Positions 35,763-44,851 of a DNA stretch of 63,501 bases are shown in pieces; position 1 is the first letter of the stretch, and every line of letters begins with the position of its first letter. The notes beneath the pieces were generated by a model. That model was not told the origin of the DNA, searched no databases, and saw only the letters and a list, made by a program, of their open reading frames with translations. The DNA is from Desulfurivibrionaceae bacterium (GTDB taxonomy: Bacteria; Desulfobacterota; Desulfobulbia; Desulfobulbales; VMSU01), in assembly GCA_030145275.1 (NCBI GenBank), contig JAQYVV010000014.1, positions 1-63,501 on the forward strand. Reading direction: 5' to 3'. Position numbers and translations under genes: made by a program.

Positions 35763-37154
35763 ATGAAAAGTCGTTTTCTTGTTCTTTTTTTTATCTCAGT
35801 CATTTCAGGATTATGCTGTTTCCCTGTTGATACCGGTGCCGCAGAACCGGGCAAAGCCGAGATGCTGAGCATTGTTGAGGCCTTCCGCCTTGCCATTGAT
35901 CATGATGCTTCTCATGCCATGGCCCACCAACAATATCAGGCAGATCTCGAACTGCTTCCCCAGGCTCAAGCCGGATTTTTGCCGCAGCTTTCCCTTGAAG
36001 GCAGCCAGGCAATGTCCGATTATCAGAATCCATCAAACACCCTGACCTCCCCGGTTTTAAATAACACGGTTGGGGTCTATCTGGTCCAGGCTCTCTATCA
36101 ACGAAATTTGTTCTATGGTTACAAGAAGGCAAAAGGGCAGGTATCAGTGGCAGAATTGCGCTATGAGGAAGATCGCCAGCGTCTGGCTCTGGAGATAGTC
36201 GAAAACTATTTGAGCATTATCAGATTGTCACACGAGCGCCAGTTAGCATTAGGAGAATTGGAAAATTATAAGGTTCGCTGGCAACAGGCAGATGCGGCCT
36301 TGAACCTCGGCCGGGCCAGCCTGGCTGATATGCTTGAGGCAAAGTCCAGACTAGAAGAAACAGAAGTTCGCCTCTTGTTAATAAAACGTGATCGCAACAA
36401 GAATGTTCGCAACCTGAAGCGCTTGGTTGGCGTAACCGTTGCTGTTGATGAGATGTTTTCCTGGTCTGAACAGTACCAGCCCCTGGAGTGGGAGTCAGAA
36501 GAGTGGCTTGCCTTGGCAAAAGAGAATAATTTAGGTGTCAAAATTGCCAGACTGGAAAAAAAAATAGGTCAATCTCTTCTTGAGGAACGCCGTTCTGCTC
36601 ATTTTCCAACCCTTACTCTAAATGCTAGTATAAGTGATCGAGACCATGACGATCTCGGAGTTACTCAAGGGAGTGAGGCTAAAATATCGCTGGGATTAAA
36701 GTTGCCACTCTATCAAGGCGGGCGGACGATCTCCACCGTCCGACAGGCTCGTTCTTTTTTGCGCCAGAGCGAAGAGAAATTACGTGGCACCCTGGAATTA
36801 ACCAGTCTGAATGTCCAAGAAATTATTGATAACCTGCTGACAGGGAAAGAAAATATTGCCGTATGGCGCGAAATCCTTGCTGCCCGGACCAATGCCCTTG
36901 AAGCGGCGGAAGAATCACACCGGCTTGGCTTCAAAGATTTAATTGCCTTGCTGGATACTCAAAGTCGTTTAAATTTAACTCTGCGTGAGTTGAATAACAG
37001 TATCTACGACCACCTGGTGCAAGTAGCCAGATTACACTCTGCCACCGGCCTTCTTGACATCGAAGCCTTGAAAAAAATTGATTCAACTCTGTTGCCTCTC
37101 TCGCTGCTCAAGAAATCGGCTTCTCTCTCGGGAAATAGCCAGTACAGACGCTAA
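35763..37154 (+). CDS. TolC-family outer membrane channel
   Basis: This trimeric outer-membrane exit duct has a signal peptide at residues 1-26 (FISVISGLCCFPVDTGAA). Two OEP repeats follow, rich in long amphipathic helices (for instance VSVAELRYEEDRQRLALE and LTSLNVQEIIDNL). There is a small beta-barrel part between them. It is 463 residues long and lies seven bases after the HlyD gene, completing the type I exporter. Its stop is two bases from the stop of the converging glycosyltransferase. Confidence 0.93.
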   Translation: MKSRFLVLFFISVISGLCCFPVDTGAAEPGKAEMLSIVEAFRLAIDHDASHAMAHQQYQADLELLPQAQAGFLPQLSLEGSQAMSDYQNPSNTLTSPVLNNTVGVYLVQALYQRNLFYGYKKAKGQVSVAELRYEEDRQRLALEIVENYLSIIRLSHERQLALGELENYKVRWQQADAALNLGRASLADMLEAKSRLEETEVRLLLIKRDRNKNVRNLKRLVGVTVAVDEMFSWSEQYQPLEWESEEWLALAKENNLGVKIARLEKKIGQSLLEERRSAHFPTLTLNASISDRDHDDLGVTQGSEAKISLGLKLPLYQGGRTISTVRQARSFLRQSEEKLRGTLELTSLNVQEIIDNLLTGKENIAVWREILAARTNALEAAEESHRLGFKDLIALLDTQSRLNLTLRELNNSIYDHLVQVARLHSATGLLDIEALKKIDSTLLPLSLLKKSASLSGNSQYRR

Positions 37155-37155
37155 T

Positions 37156-38253
37156 TTATTGCCCATCGGCAAACACCTCATACAAGATTGCCGCTCCCGC
37201 CTCCCAAGAGTCACTATGGGGCAGAGGGGCAAAATGCATCGAATAATCACCTGATAAAAAGCGTCTTATGCCGCCACAAATTCCTTCCTCCGTGGGCCTA
37301 ACATAGATACAATCTTCTCCGCCAGCCTCTCGTAACTCTGGAGTGTCCGTTGTAATAACAGGGGTGCCGCATCGCTTGGCCTCCAGAACAGGCATGCCAA
37401 AACCCTCATAAATTGATGGAAAAATAAAGACCGCCGCCCCCGAGTAAATGGCCGCCATGTCCTGATCTGCAACATAACCGGTGCTGACAATATCAGCGGA
37501 GGCGCTATTCTGGGTCACGAGAGTTGCCAGTTGCTGGTCATTCCAGCCACGGCCGCCAACCAGAACCAGGCAATATCCATTAAGTTCCCCATGCTGACGC
37601 ATTAATAAATATGCCTTAATTAGGGCATATAAGTTTTTTCTCGGTTCCCAGGTAGCCACTGCCAGCAAGTACGGTTTCTCAATCCCATATCTTTTGAGGC
37701 AATGTTTTGTCATATCTTTTTTTTGCGGGGAAAAATGTGGGGCAACCGAGGGATGAATAATGGCATCGGCCTGCCGCCCTGATAAATTGGCTAGCCGCTG
37801 GGCCGTTCCAGCAGAAATAGTGGTGATTTTTGAGGCTCTTCTCACGTCCTGTTTAAAGAAAAGACGAAATATCCAGAGATTGTAACGGTACATGGTTTGG
37901 GGATAAAGTTTATAAACCAGGTCATAGACCGTCAACACAGTGTGGGTAGTACCAAGAAAAAATGGTAAGGAGGTTCCGGCTCCCCAGTAAATATCAATCT
38001 TATCCTTACGGCAGAAATAACCGGATAAAAATTTATGCCATAGGTAAACCTTGATTCCTTTGCGCCACCAACAAGTCTCGTGTCGCAAAGTCCAGCGGCG
38101 ACTGCTTGCGGGCATTCTGACCTTGTCCCTGTTATAAATAAAAAACTCAAGCTCAGGAAACGATCTTTCCAGAGCCAAACATAATTGGCTAACATAATGA
38201 CCTATACCGGTTTTCGTGCCCACAAATACTCTGCCATCAATTCCTATACGCAT
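37156..38253 (-). CDS. Glycosyltransferase family 4
   Basis: This is a GT-B transferase with an N-terminal acceptor domain (MRIGIDGRVFVGTKTGIGHY). The donor domain carries FPSIYEGFGMPVLEAKRCG and TDTPELREAGGEDC. Length from the ATG at 38253 is 365 residues; an in-frame TTG three codons upstream is less likely. It is the only gene between the TolC gene and repeat A6 and probably builds the same glycan as its neighbours. Confidence 0.9.
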   Translation of the reverse strand: MRIGIDGRVFVGTKTGIGHYVSQLCLALERSFPELEFFIYNRDKVRMPASSRRWTLRHETCWWRKGIKVYLWHKFLSGYFCRKDKIDIYWGAGTSLPFFLGTTHTVLTVYDLVYKLYPQTMYRYNLWIFRLFFKQDVRRASKITTISAGTAQRLANLSGRQADAIIHPSVAPHFSPQKKDMTKHCLKRYGIEKPYLLAVATWEPRKNLYALIKAYLLMRQHGELNGYCLVLVGGRGWNDQQLATLVTQNSASADIVSTGYVADQDMAAIYSGAAVFIFPSIYEGFGMPVLEAKRCGTPVITTDTPELREAGGEDCIYVRPTEEGICGGIRRFLSGDYSMHFAPLPHSDSWEAGAAILYEVFADGQ

Positions 38254-38393
38254 ATTGACCAAACTAATTTACCGTAAGATAGTGGTGGCTGGGGTTTCGG
38301 TTTTAAGTACATATTATTATTCACTGATTTCATCTGTTCTTGCAAGTATTCGGTTTACTTTGGCGTATCCTGGATTCCCGCATGTTTAGTACC

Positions 38394-38504
38394 TTATAAC
38401 TAGAATTCTGTCACAAAAGACAAGAATTTCAAAAAGCATAATGCTCCCAATATGTTGCAGGCTACTGTTAATTAAGGTACTTATTTCCGGTTTATCCGGA
38501 TTAG
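38394..38504 (+). repeat. Dispersed repeat family A, copy A6
   Basis: This copy is 111 bp, from GTTTAGTACCTTATAACTAG to TTATCCGGATTAG, with GTTGCAGGCTACTGTTAATT before the conserved end. The TAA stop of the serine protease (38501-38503, minus strand) lies in its last bases. Confidence 0.85.
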
Positions 38505-39976
38505 GTAAACATTATTGCTGACCAATCATCAAGAGAGAGCCCTGTTAGGGTAAGGCTACCCTCCCCGGGATCACAGGTCAGCAGCAAGCCATCGCCCTGG
38601 CTATTTTCCGAGACGGTATAATTGATCTGCTCACCATCGGTAAGCAGGAAATCCTCCTCAATTGAAAAATCGATAATCAGGTCATGGCCTTGGTCGTTTA
38701 TGTCCACCACAAAAAAATCACCGCCGTCACCGCCGCTCATGATATCATCTCCAGAGCCAGCATCGAGCCAATCACTGCCTGTTCCACCGTAGAGCTGGTC
38801 ATCACCAGCCGCACCTTTTAAGTTGTCGGACCAAGCGGAACCGAAGATGATCTCATCAACAAGGCTACCCTCGCTGTCAACCACATAGGAATCAAACCAT
38901 AAGTAGCGAATCTCATGCTCCTTGGCGGCTGATTTCTGGCGGTACTCTGTTGAATTGACAAAAAATAGGGTGACATCATCGACGCTCATGCCATTATCCA
39001 TCTGTTCAACCCACCATTCGAAACCGCTTGGCTCCAAAGAACGCTCCAGTACAGTATCTGCTATAAAAGTCATGAAGGAGTATGGTTCTGTAGTACCACC
39101 GCCCGTAACATACTCATGGGAGCTTAGGAAAAAGGAGCAGATACTTTTCATCTCCATACCGTTATTCATGGAGTCGAGCCAAAACCGCAGGCCATCTTCT
39201 TGGGGCATTCTGTCCAGTAATGAGGTGAAAATTCTGGTCATAAAACCAATATCGTCAAAGTCATACAAATCAGTATCTGCAAGCATCGGCTGCTGATGGA
39301 CATTATTGCCTTCGACCCAGTTGTCAATTTCAGGTATATTGTCAGGACCCAGAGCCAATACCCCATTGGATAGGGGCTGGAGTGTATAGTGAGAAACTAC
39401 TCCCACCACATTGTAAGCATCATTGTCACTTGAAAAAAGCGGGCCGCCACTCTGCCCAGGTATAAGGTCAAGATCGTCATCAAAATAGTAGATATTGCTA
39501 TATGTGTAATCCACAGTGCCGGAAGAAAGGTATTGATTTTCCCCGCCATGATCACCGGGATATCCGGCAGTGTAGAGAAGATCTGCAAACTGAGCATCGG
39601 GCAATGATGAGTATGTAAACCAGCCGGCTCCATATCCAGCCGCCGATTCCAGGCCAATAACGGCATAATCATAATCATTATCTTCACTATCCTTCCAGCC
39701 CTCTGGAACTGCCAGTTCCACGGCATGGATCTCCCCAAATGGTTTTGTGTCACCATCAAGTCCCGGAGTAACAATAACCTCAGTGGCCAAGCCGCCATGG
39801 TCATCATCGTATAGAACGTGGGCGGCAGTTAAGACATCATTTTCTCCGATCAGAAAACCGCTGCCAAGAAATGAATTGCCATCAGGAAAATAGGCGATAA
39901 TCTGCACAATAGCGGAGTAAGGCATACTGCTAGTGTCCGTAACTAATTCTCTATTATCTACTCCTATTATGGCCAT
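38501..39976 (-). CDS. Trypsin-like serine protease with DUF4214 and RTX repeats
   Basis: This 491-residue protein has no signal peptide. Residues 20-215 form a chymotrypsin/V8-fold protease with catalytic His53 (LTAAHVLY), Asp103 (DYDYAVIGLE) and Ser176 (PGQSGGPLF). Two DUF4214 units follow (about 235-360, with LLDRMPQEDGLRFWLDSM). RTX calcium nonapeptides (GGTGSDWLDAGSGDD) lie near 395-430. The RTX part and absent signal indicate type I secretion. A surface-attached processing or cross-cutting role is inferred. Its stop falls in repeat A6. Confidence 0.88.
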   Translation of the reverse strand: MAIIGVDNRELVTDTSSMPYSAIVQIIAYFPDGNSFLGSGFLIGENDVLTAAHVLYDDDHGGLATEVIVTPGLDGDTKPFGEIHAVELAVPEGWKDSEDNDYDYAVIGLESAAGYGAGWFTYSSLPDAQFADLLYTAGYPGDHGGENQYLSSGTVDYTYSNIYYFDDDLDLIPGQSGGPLFSSDNDAYNVVGVVSHYTLQPLSNGVLALGPDNIPEIDNWVEGNNVHQQPMLADTDLYDFDDIGFMTRIFTSLLDRMPQEDGLRFWLDSMNNGMEMKSICSFFLSSHEYVTGGGTTEPYSFMTFIADTVLERSLEPSGFEWWVEQMDNGMSVDDVTLFFVNSTEYRQKSAAKEHEIRYLWFDSYVVDSEGSLVDEIIFGSAWSDNLKGAAGDDQLYGGTGSDWLDAGSGDDIMSGGDGGDFFVVDINDQGHDLIIDFSIEEDFLLTDGEQINYTVSENSQGDGLLLTCDPGEGSLTLTGLSLDDWSAIMFT

Positions 39977-40038
39977 GAATTACCCTGTTGCAGCTTACTG
40001 AACATTGCTGGATTAAACATCCTTGCTGTGCTCTGTGC

Positions 40039-40902
40039 TTAATTTTTTTGTTTTTCTGGGTCAGGTCTCAATGAAGGTAAACAGTAATCCCACACCCCTG
40101 GCAGCCTCATATCGAGTAGTTGTCCTTGAGCCTCAATCCTAAACTCAGCTAGCCTCTGCCAGTTCATATCGAAAACAATGATCTTACTTGACACCTCACT
40201 TCTCTCGGAACGTTCAGCAATATCAGATGTCCCTATATATGTTTTGTCAGCGGTGGCCACCACACCGCGTGGGAATCCGCCAATTTCGATATGTTTACCC
40301 TGTACGCTCGCCACCGAGCCATTAAGTGAGTTACAGGTGAAAAAATCTCCATCCCCATATGTCCATATATTATGCCCTTGGTAACCTATTTTTGTTTTAT
40401 CAATAAGTTCCAGGCTGGGATAGTTGAAGCGCCATATCTCACTTGCCCCGAAATTATGGGCCAGGACATAAAGTTGTTTGCCATCATAAAACAGAGAATT
40501 GAAATGATTTATATCTTCCCCTCGCGCGCTAATGTCCTCTGAGGGATACCATTTTTCCCAGCTGTTACGATCATAAATTGCGACTAGGTTATCTAAGCTG
40601 CAGGTTACCCATAGTTTATTGTCAAACCATAATATCTGGTGAATATCCCTTAAAGCAAAGGGCGCCTGGATAATCTTTTGCAGTTGCAGTTGATAATCAA
40701 AGACCAGAATCTCCCCTCTTTCGCTGGATTGCCTCCCTAAATAATCAAAACAATCGTCACTGTTCCTGGCGCCTACAAATATACAATCATCGGCCAGGGC
40801 TATGCCGAAATACAAGCCCTTGCCGGTATGGATAATCTTTTCTTTTGCCGTTTCGCTATCAATGGCTAAAAAAGATTTGCTCGTTGTGACTAATAACTGC
40901 AT
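40039..40902 (-). CDS. Propeller-like hypothetical protein
   Basis: The 287 residues show a repeating beta pattern typical of a propeller: ILVFDYQLQLQKI, NLVAIYDRNSWEKW, IWRFNYPSLELIDK and IIVFDMNWQRLAEF. There is no signal peptide or catalytic motif. It follows wzt by three bases, so it is made with the polysaccharide exporter. It may be a cytoplasmic scaffold or sugar-related binding protein. The function is not known. Confidence 0.75.
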   Translation of the reverse strand: MQLLVTTSKSFLAIDSETAKEKIIHTGKGLYFGIALADDCIFVGARNSDDCFDYLGRQSSERGEILVFDYQLQLQKIIQAPFALRDIHQILWFDNKLWVTCSLDNLVAIYDRNSWEKWYPSEDISARGEDINHFNSLFYDGKQLYVLAHNFGASEIWRFNYPSLELIDKTKIGYQGHNIWTYGDGDFFTCNSLNGSVASVQGKHIEIGGFPRGVVATADKTYIGTSDIAERSERSEVSSKIIVFDMNWQRLAEFRIEAQGQLLDMRLPGVWDYCLPSLRPDPEKQKN

Positions 40903-40905
40903 TGA

Positions 40906-42108
40906 TTAATTTATGGGGTTTATGTTGATGAGGGGATTAAGTTTACATATCCCGGTAAAATTTAAGTCCGCGCTGCTGATAATTTCAAACTCGCCCCCTC
41001 GGTCAATCCAGTGCAGTCGACGGGCTTCACGCAGAGGGTCCATTTGTAGTGCCGCTGAAATAGTATATTTACCTGGGCCAATATTCATTCTCATTCTGTA
41101 GGTTATCTGACAGCTTTTGCCTTTGCCTAGAGTGAGCTCTAGGTCATTCATTAAGGTGTTTGTGCCAAAAATATCTTGTCCAAACCTGTCCCTGATAAGG
41201 ATACCTGAGGTGAGAGAGCCAAGAGAGACCTCTGAACTGATTGAAACAGTAATAAGGGCCTCATCACCCGAAATTATAATATTTGAAGCGGAGTTGCTAC
41301 CAGTAATTGTAATGTCCGTTATTCTCCCTTCAAATGTTCCATGGGAATCCTGACGCTCGCTATCCTCTCTGATCAGGCCACTGTTGTCACAACTCTTTGA
41401 AACCAGCCAGTTATAATTATTAATGATTTCTTCTGGATCGCCATAATCTAAAATTTTCCCATGATCAAGCAAGATGGCTTTATCGCATAATACCTTGACT
41501 GCGTTCATATCATGGGAAACAAAAACTATAGAGCCTCCGTCTTCCTTAAATTTTCGTATTCGGCGCATACATTTCTGCTGAAAATAGGCGTCACCGACCG
41601 ATAATGCCTCATCAACTACAAAGACAACTGGATCAGCATTGATGGCAACCGAAAAAGCCAGACGCATTATCATGCCGGACGAATAGGTTTTCAATGGCTC
41701 ATTGATAAATTTACCCAACTCGGTAAATTCAATAATTCGTTCCAGACGCTCAACTGTTTCCTGGCGGGACAAGCCCAGAAAGGTGGCGTTTAAAAAGATG
41801 TTATCTATACCCGAAAATTCAGGGTTAAAGCCGGTGCCAAGTTCAAGCAGACCCGTAATCTTACCAGTAATTTCAACCTTGCCGGAGTCTGGGATCAAGA
41901 CTCCGGTCATGATTTTTAATAGGGTCGATTTGCCAGCGCCGTTGCGCCCGACAATCCCCAGGGTCTCCCCGGAATTGACCTTAAAGCTGATATCGTCAAG
42001 GGCTATAAAATTTTTATGATAAGATCGCCGCAGCATAATCTCTTTTAAGCGATCAGCTGGATGCTTATATAATTTAAATTTTTTTATGATATTTTTAACT
42101 GTAATCAT
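40906..42108 (-). CDS. wzt: Polysaccharide export ABC transporter ATP-binding protein with Wzt C-domain
   Basis: Residues 1-240 are the ATPase: Walker A GRNGAGKST, signature TYSSGMIMRLAFSVA (the usual form in O-antigen exporters) and Walker B VFVVDEALSVGD. Residues 245-395 match the length and beta pattern of a Wzt C-terminal carbohydrate-binding domain. That domain recognises the modified end of the finished glycan before export. It pairs with the permease at 42208-42984. Repeat C2 separates the two genes. Confidence 0.92.
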   Translation of the reverse strand: MITVKNIIKKFKLYKHPADRLKEIMLRRSYHKNFIALDDISFKVNSGETLGIVGRNGAGKSTLLKIMTGVLIPDSGKVEITGKITGLLELGTGFNPEFSGIDNIFLNATFLGLSRQETVERLERIIEFTELGKFINEPLKTYSSGMIMRLAFSVAINADPVVFVVDEALSVGDAYFQQKCMRRIRKFKEDGGSIVFVSHDMNAVKVLCDKAILLDHGKILDYGDPEEIINNYNWLVSKSCDNSGLIREDSERQDSHGTFEGRITDITITGSNSASNIIISGDEALITVSISSEVSLGSLTSGILIRDRFGQDIFGTNTLMNDLELTLGKGKSCQITYRMRMNIGPGKYTISAALQMDPLREARRLHWIDRGGEFEIISSADLNFTGICKLNPLININPIN

Positions 42109-42118
42109 TACTTTCTTC

Positions 42119-42199
42119 GTTAGTGATCAATTAAGTACGCCCAAGATTGCATAACCCCGAGTCCGATCACGTGCAGCGGGGTGTTCATGGAGCGCTTAC
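42119..42199 (-). repeat. Dispersed repeat family C, copy C2 (short form)
   Basis: On the minus strand it runs GTAAGCGCTCCATGAACACC ... GCACGTGATCGGACTCGG ... TTATGCAATCTTGGGCG and ends CTTAATTGATCACTAAC. It matches both ends of C1 with about 70 internal bases missing. It lies within the 99-bp gap between the wzm and wzt genes. Confidence 0.85.
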
Positions 42200-42207
42200 C
42201 TTTCTTC

Positions 42208-42984
42208 CTATAGAAAATCCCTTATATCTTTTTCTAGAAACCTAAAGACAATATAGGAAAAACAGCATGTTACCAAGGCCACCAGAGAGAGGGCAGCCAA
42301 AGAATCAAAGGCGAGACCTTTATTAAACACAAATATGCGATGGTATGAGTCAATAATTATAAAGAGAGGATTAAACCTGACCAAACCCTTAAATATTTCA
42401 GGCAAGATACCAATTAGGTAGACTATAGGGGTGCCCCAAAACCAGACTTGCAGCAAAACTCCGGTCATTTCGCGAACATCCCTGAAAAAAACAGTTAATG
42501 AAGCAAGAAATAGCCCTATTCCCATGGCCATGATCTGCTGAAGGGCAAATAATAATGGGACATAGAGCATAGCTGAATGAAAAGTATACCCTGTAAAGAC
42601 CAGAAAACAGCAAAGGAGGGCCAGGGAGATCAGAAAAGTAATGCTTTCGGACAAGGCTATATAAATAATAAAGGCAGGCATGGCCGTGTTGACTTTGCTG
42701 ATTATATGTTTCTTATCTAAGAAAATAGAGGCAGAGCGACCGACAACATTGGCGAAACAGGCCCAGGGAATCAAGCCGACGGCTACATAAACCCCATAGG
42801 AATGCATATCCGCCGTTCCAGGCAGCCTGGCCCCCATAATTTTGCCAAAGACAATTATATAGATGGATAAATTTACCAGGGGAGAAATAATTGCCCAGGA
42901 GGCTCCTAGAATAGATCCCGCAAAACGTTCGCTGAAGTCCCTTTTAGTTAACTCAAGGATAAGGGCTAGGTCCTGTCGTGACAT
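42208..42984 (-). CDS. wzm: Polysaccharide export ABC transporter permease
   Basis: This is an ABC-2 type permease of 258 residues with six membrane helices (two near 30-70, four in 105-250). The typical start ALILELTKRDFSERFAGSILGASWAIISPL is the cytoplasmic entry region. It exports a lipid-linked polysaccharide across the inner membrane with Wzt. It follows the DUF4214/RTX gene by 22 bases in the same direction. Confidence 0.92.
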   Translation of the reverse strand: MSRQDLALILELTKRDFSERFAGSILGASWAIISPLVNLSIYIIVFGKIMGARLPGTADMHSYGVYVAVGLIPWACFANVVGRSASIFLDKKHIISKVNTAMPAFIIYIALSESITFLISLALLCCFLVFTGYTFHSAMLYVPLLFALQQIMAMGIGLFLASLTVFFRDVREMTGVLLQVWFWGTPIVYLIGILPEIFKGLVRFNPLFIIIDSYHRIFVFNKGLAFDSLAALSLVALVTCCFSYIVFRFLEKDIRDFL

Positions 42985-43006
42985 TTATGCCCCTTTGAGG
43001 TTAGGG

Positions 43007-44794
43007 TTATATGAAGAAATCGGCACTGTCAAAAGAACCTGGGTTCGTGCTGTTGATAAGTTTTATTGTAATATCCTCAGCGGTTGCAAAGGTGGTAGTT
43101 GTGGTTCCGTCCTCAATTAATAGATATTCACCGATAGCGGAACCTTCGCTTACAGTCAAAAAGACCGCATCAATATCATCTCCAGCAAAGGCGGCCTGCA
43201 GGCCAGCATCATTTTCCAAGGTGCTGGCCCAGGAAGTGAGCCAGGCCGTGGAGATGGTCAAGCTTGCGGTTGTGCCATCAACGACCGCTCCTAGTACAAT
43301 TCTGTCGGCGGACATAAAATCAAATTCGTCAATTGTGTCGCCGGTGAAGAGTCCGCCGACATACCTTGAGTCATCGGCCTCGGTGTAGACAAAGGCATCT
43401 GCGCCGGCATTACCTTGCAGGTAGTCAGCTCCGTCTCCGCCGACAAAATAATCTGCCATGTTCCCACCAGTGATCATTACTCCTGTTCCGGATTGATCAA
43501 TAAAATCATTTGAAGCACCATCAGCCCCCTGAAAGACGTCAATATTTGTAAAGCCAGATTCGGTAATCGTCAAGGTGCCGGTATCGGCAAGGGTCAGGGT
43601 ATTCTGACTATCTGGCGAAGCACTGATGGAAGTGAGTGCCGCTACCTGTGCCAATGACAATTGTAAGTTATTGCCATCGGCATGCAGTTGGATATTTTCT
43701 ACCCCGCTCAGGGTTGCGGCGCTTAAATCAATGCTTCCGGAGCTCCCCAAGGTAATTGTGTCAGTGCCATCATCACCTTTAAAAAGCTCTGCCAGTCCGT
43801 TACTGTCAGCCAGGGCCGAGATAATGAACTGATCATCTCCGGCACCGCCGATCAATTGATCAAGTCCACCGCCGCCATCGAGCACATCATTTCCGGCACC
43901 GCCTGTTAAGATATCATTAGCACTGCCTCCGCTAAATTCTACTGCCTCATCTCCACTGGTCATGGTGATCCCTACCGTCAATGTACTGCCGTCAACCGTG
44001 GTTACTCCATCAAGACCGGCAACGGTAATTGTTGTGCCATTATCCGTCAATAGGGGAGTTGCACTACTTAAATCAAGTACAATAGCCCCGGCCGTGCTGC
44101 CGCTAAGGGTTAAAACAGTGTCCTCAATATTAGTGGAGACCCAGTTAATAATGAGGTCCGGCACTTGGCTTCCTTGGTAATCAGGTTTAAGCAATACCTC
44201 TGTGACCAAATCTGCCAATTCCGTTTCTTGCGCGGCTGCCAGTTCTGTTGCGGTGGGAAATCTGTTGAGTAATCCGGAATAAACAGTGTTAATCTGCAGA
44301 GAATCTTCCAGATATCGCTGGGATTCCTCTGAGTAAGCCAGATTAGCCGCCGTAGAGGCAATGGAGTTATCGTCGGTTATTATTGACAACCAATAATCCC
44401 TGCCCGTGGCAGTCAACTCCCGACCAAATCCCAGGGAGAAAAGCTGGGTTAAGATTTCTGCGGAAGTCAGCGCTGAAAGATTATTGGTATACTCAGTTGA
44501 GCCCATGAACAAACGGGCTATTTTTTCCAGGGAATATCCCTGCTCGTAAGCATCACTCCAGTAATTAAGCCCGCTAAGGGTCGGTTCCCGACCCATTAAC
44601 ATGGTAAATAATCCCCATACCGGCTGGCGATACTTAAGAAACTCTTCACTTGAGACTATATCTGCCACAAATGAAGATGAGGTGATGGATTGATCAGCTA
44701 TCTGGCTGCTCCACCAATCTAGTCCACTGCTTCCTGGACTACGCCCTAAAAAAGTATCAAAAACATATGAAACATAATCACTTTCAGTAGTCAT
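43007..44794 (-). CDS. DUF4214/RTX secreted surface protein
   Basis: This 595-residue acidic protein has no signal peptide. Its N-terminus contains three or four DUF4214 units (for example DTFLGRSPGSSGLDWW, LMGREPTLSGLNYW, GFGRELTATGRDYW). A beta-rich stretch follows, then RTX nonapeptides at about 280-325 (NDILTGGAGNDVLDGGGG) and a second RTX patch near 440-465. It is expected to be a type I secretion substrate. The ribosome site aggaat and ATG at 44794 are clear. It lies between the methyltransferase and wzm, in the same direction. Confidence 0.87.
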   Translation of the reverse strand: MTTESDYVSYVFDTFLGRSPGSSGLDWWSSQIADQSITSSSFVADIVSSEEFLKYRQPVWGLFTMLMGREPTLSGLNYWSDAYEQGYSLEKIARLFMGSTEYTNNLSALTSAEILTQLFSLGFGRELTATGRDYWLSIITDDNSIASTAANLAYSEESQRYLEDSLQINTVYSGLLNRFPTATELAAAQETELADLVTEVLLKPDYQGSQVPDLIINWVSTNIEDTVLTLSGSTAGAIVLDLSSATPLLTDNGTTITVAGLDGVTTVDGSTLTVGITMTSGDEAVEFSGGSANDILTGGAGNDVLDGGGGLDQLIGGAGDDQFIISALADSNGLAELFKGDDGTDTITLGSSGSIDLSAATLSGVENIQLHADGNNLQLSLAQVAALTSISASPDSQNTLTLADTGTLTITESGFTNIDVFQGADGASNDFIDQSGTGVMITGGNMADYFVGGDGADYLQGNAGADAFVYTEADDSRYVGGLFTGDTIDEFDFMSADRIVLGAVVDGTTASLTISTAWLTSWASTLENDAGLQAAFAGDDIDAVFLTVSEGSAIGEYLLIEDGTTTTTFATAEDITIKLINSTNPGSFDSADFFI

Positions 44795-44851
44795 GAGATA
44801 AAATTCCTATGTAAATCAATCTATTATTTAGCACGAAGGAAAAGCTTGTTT

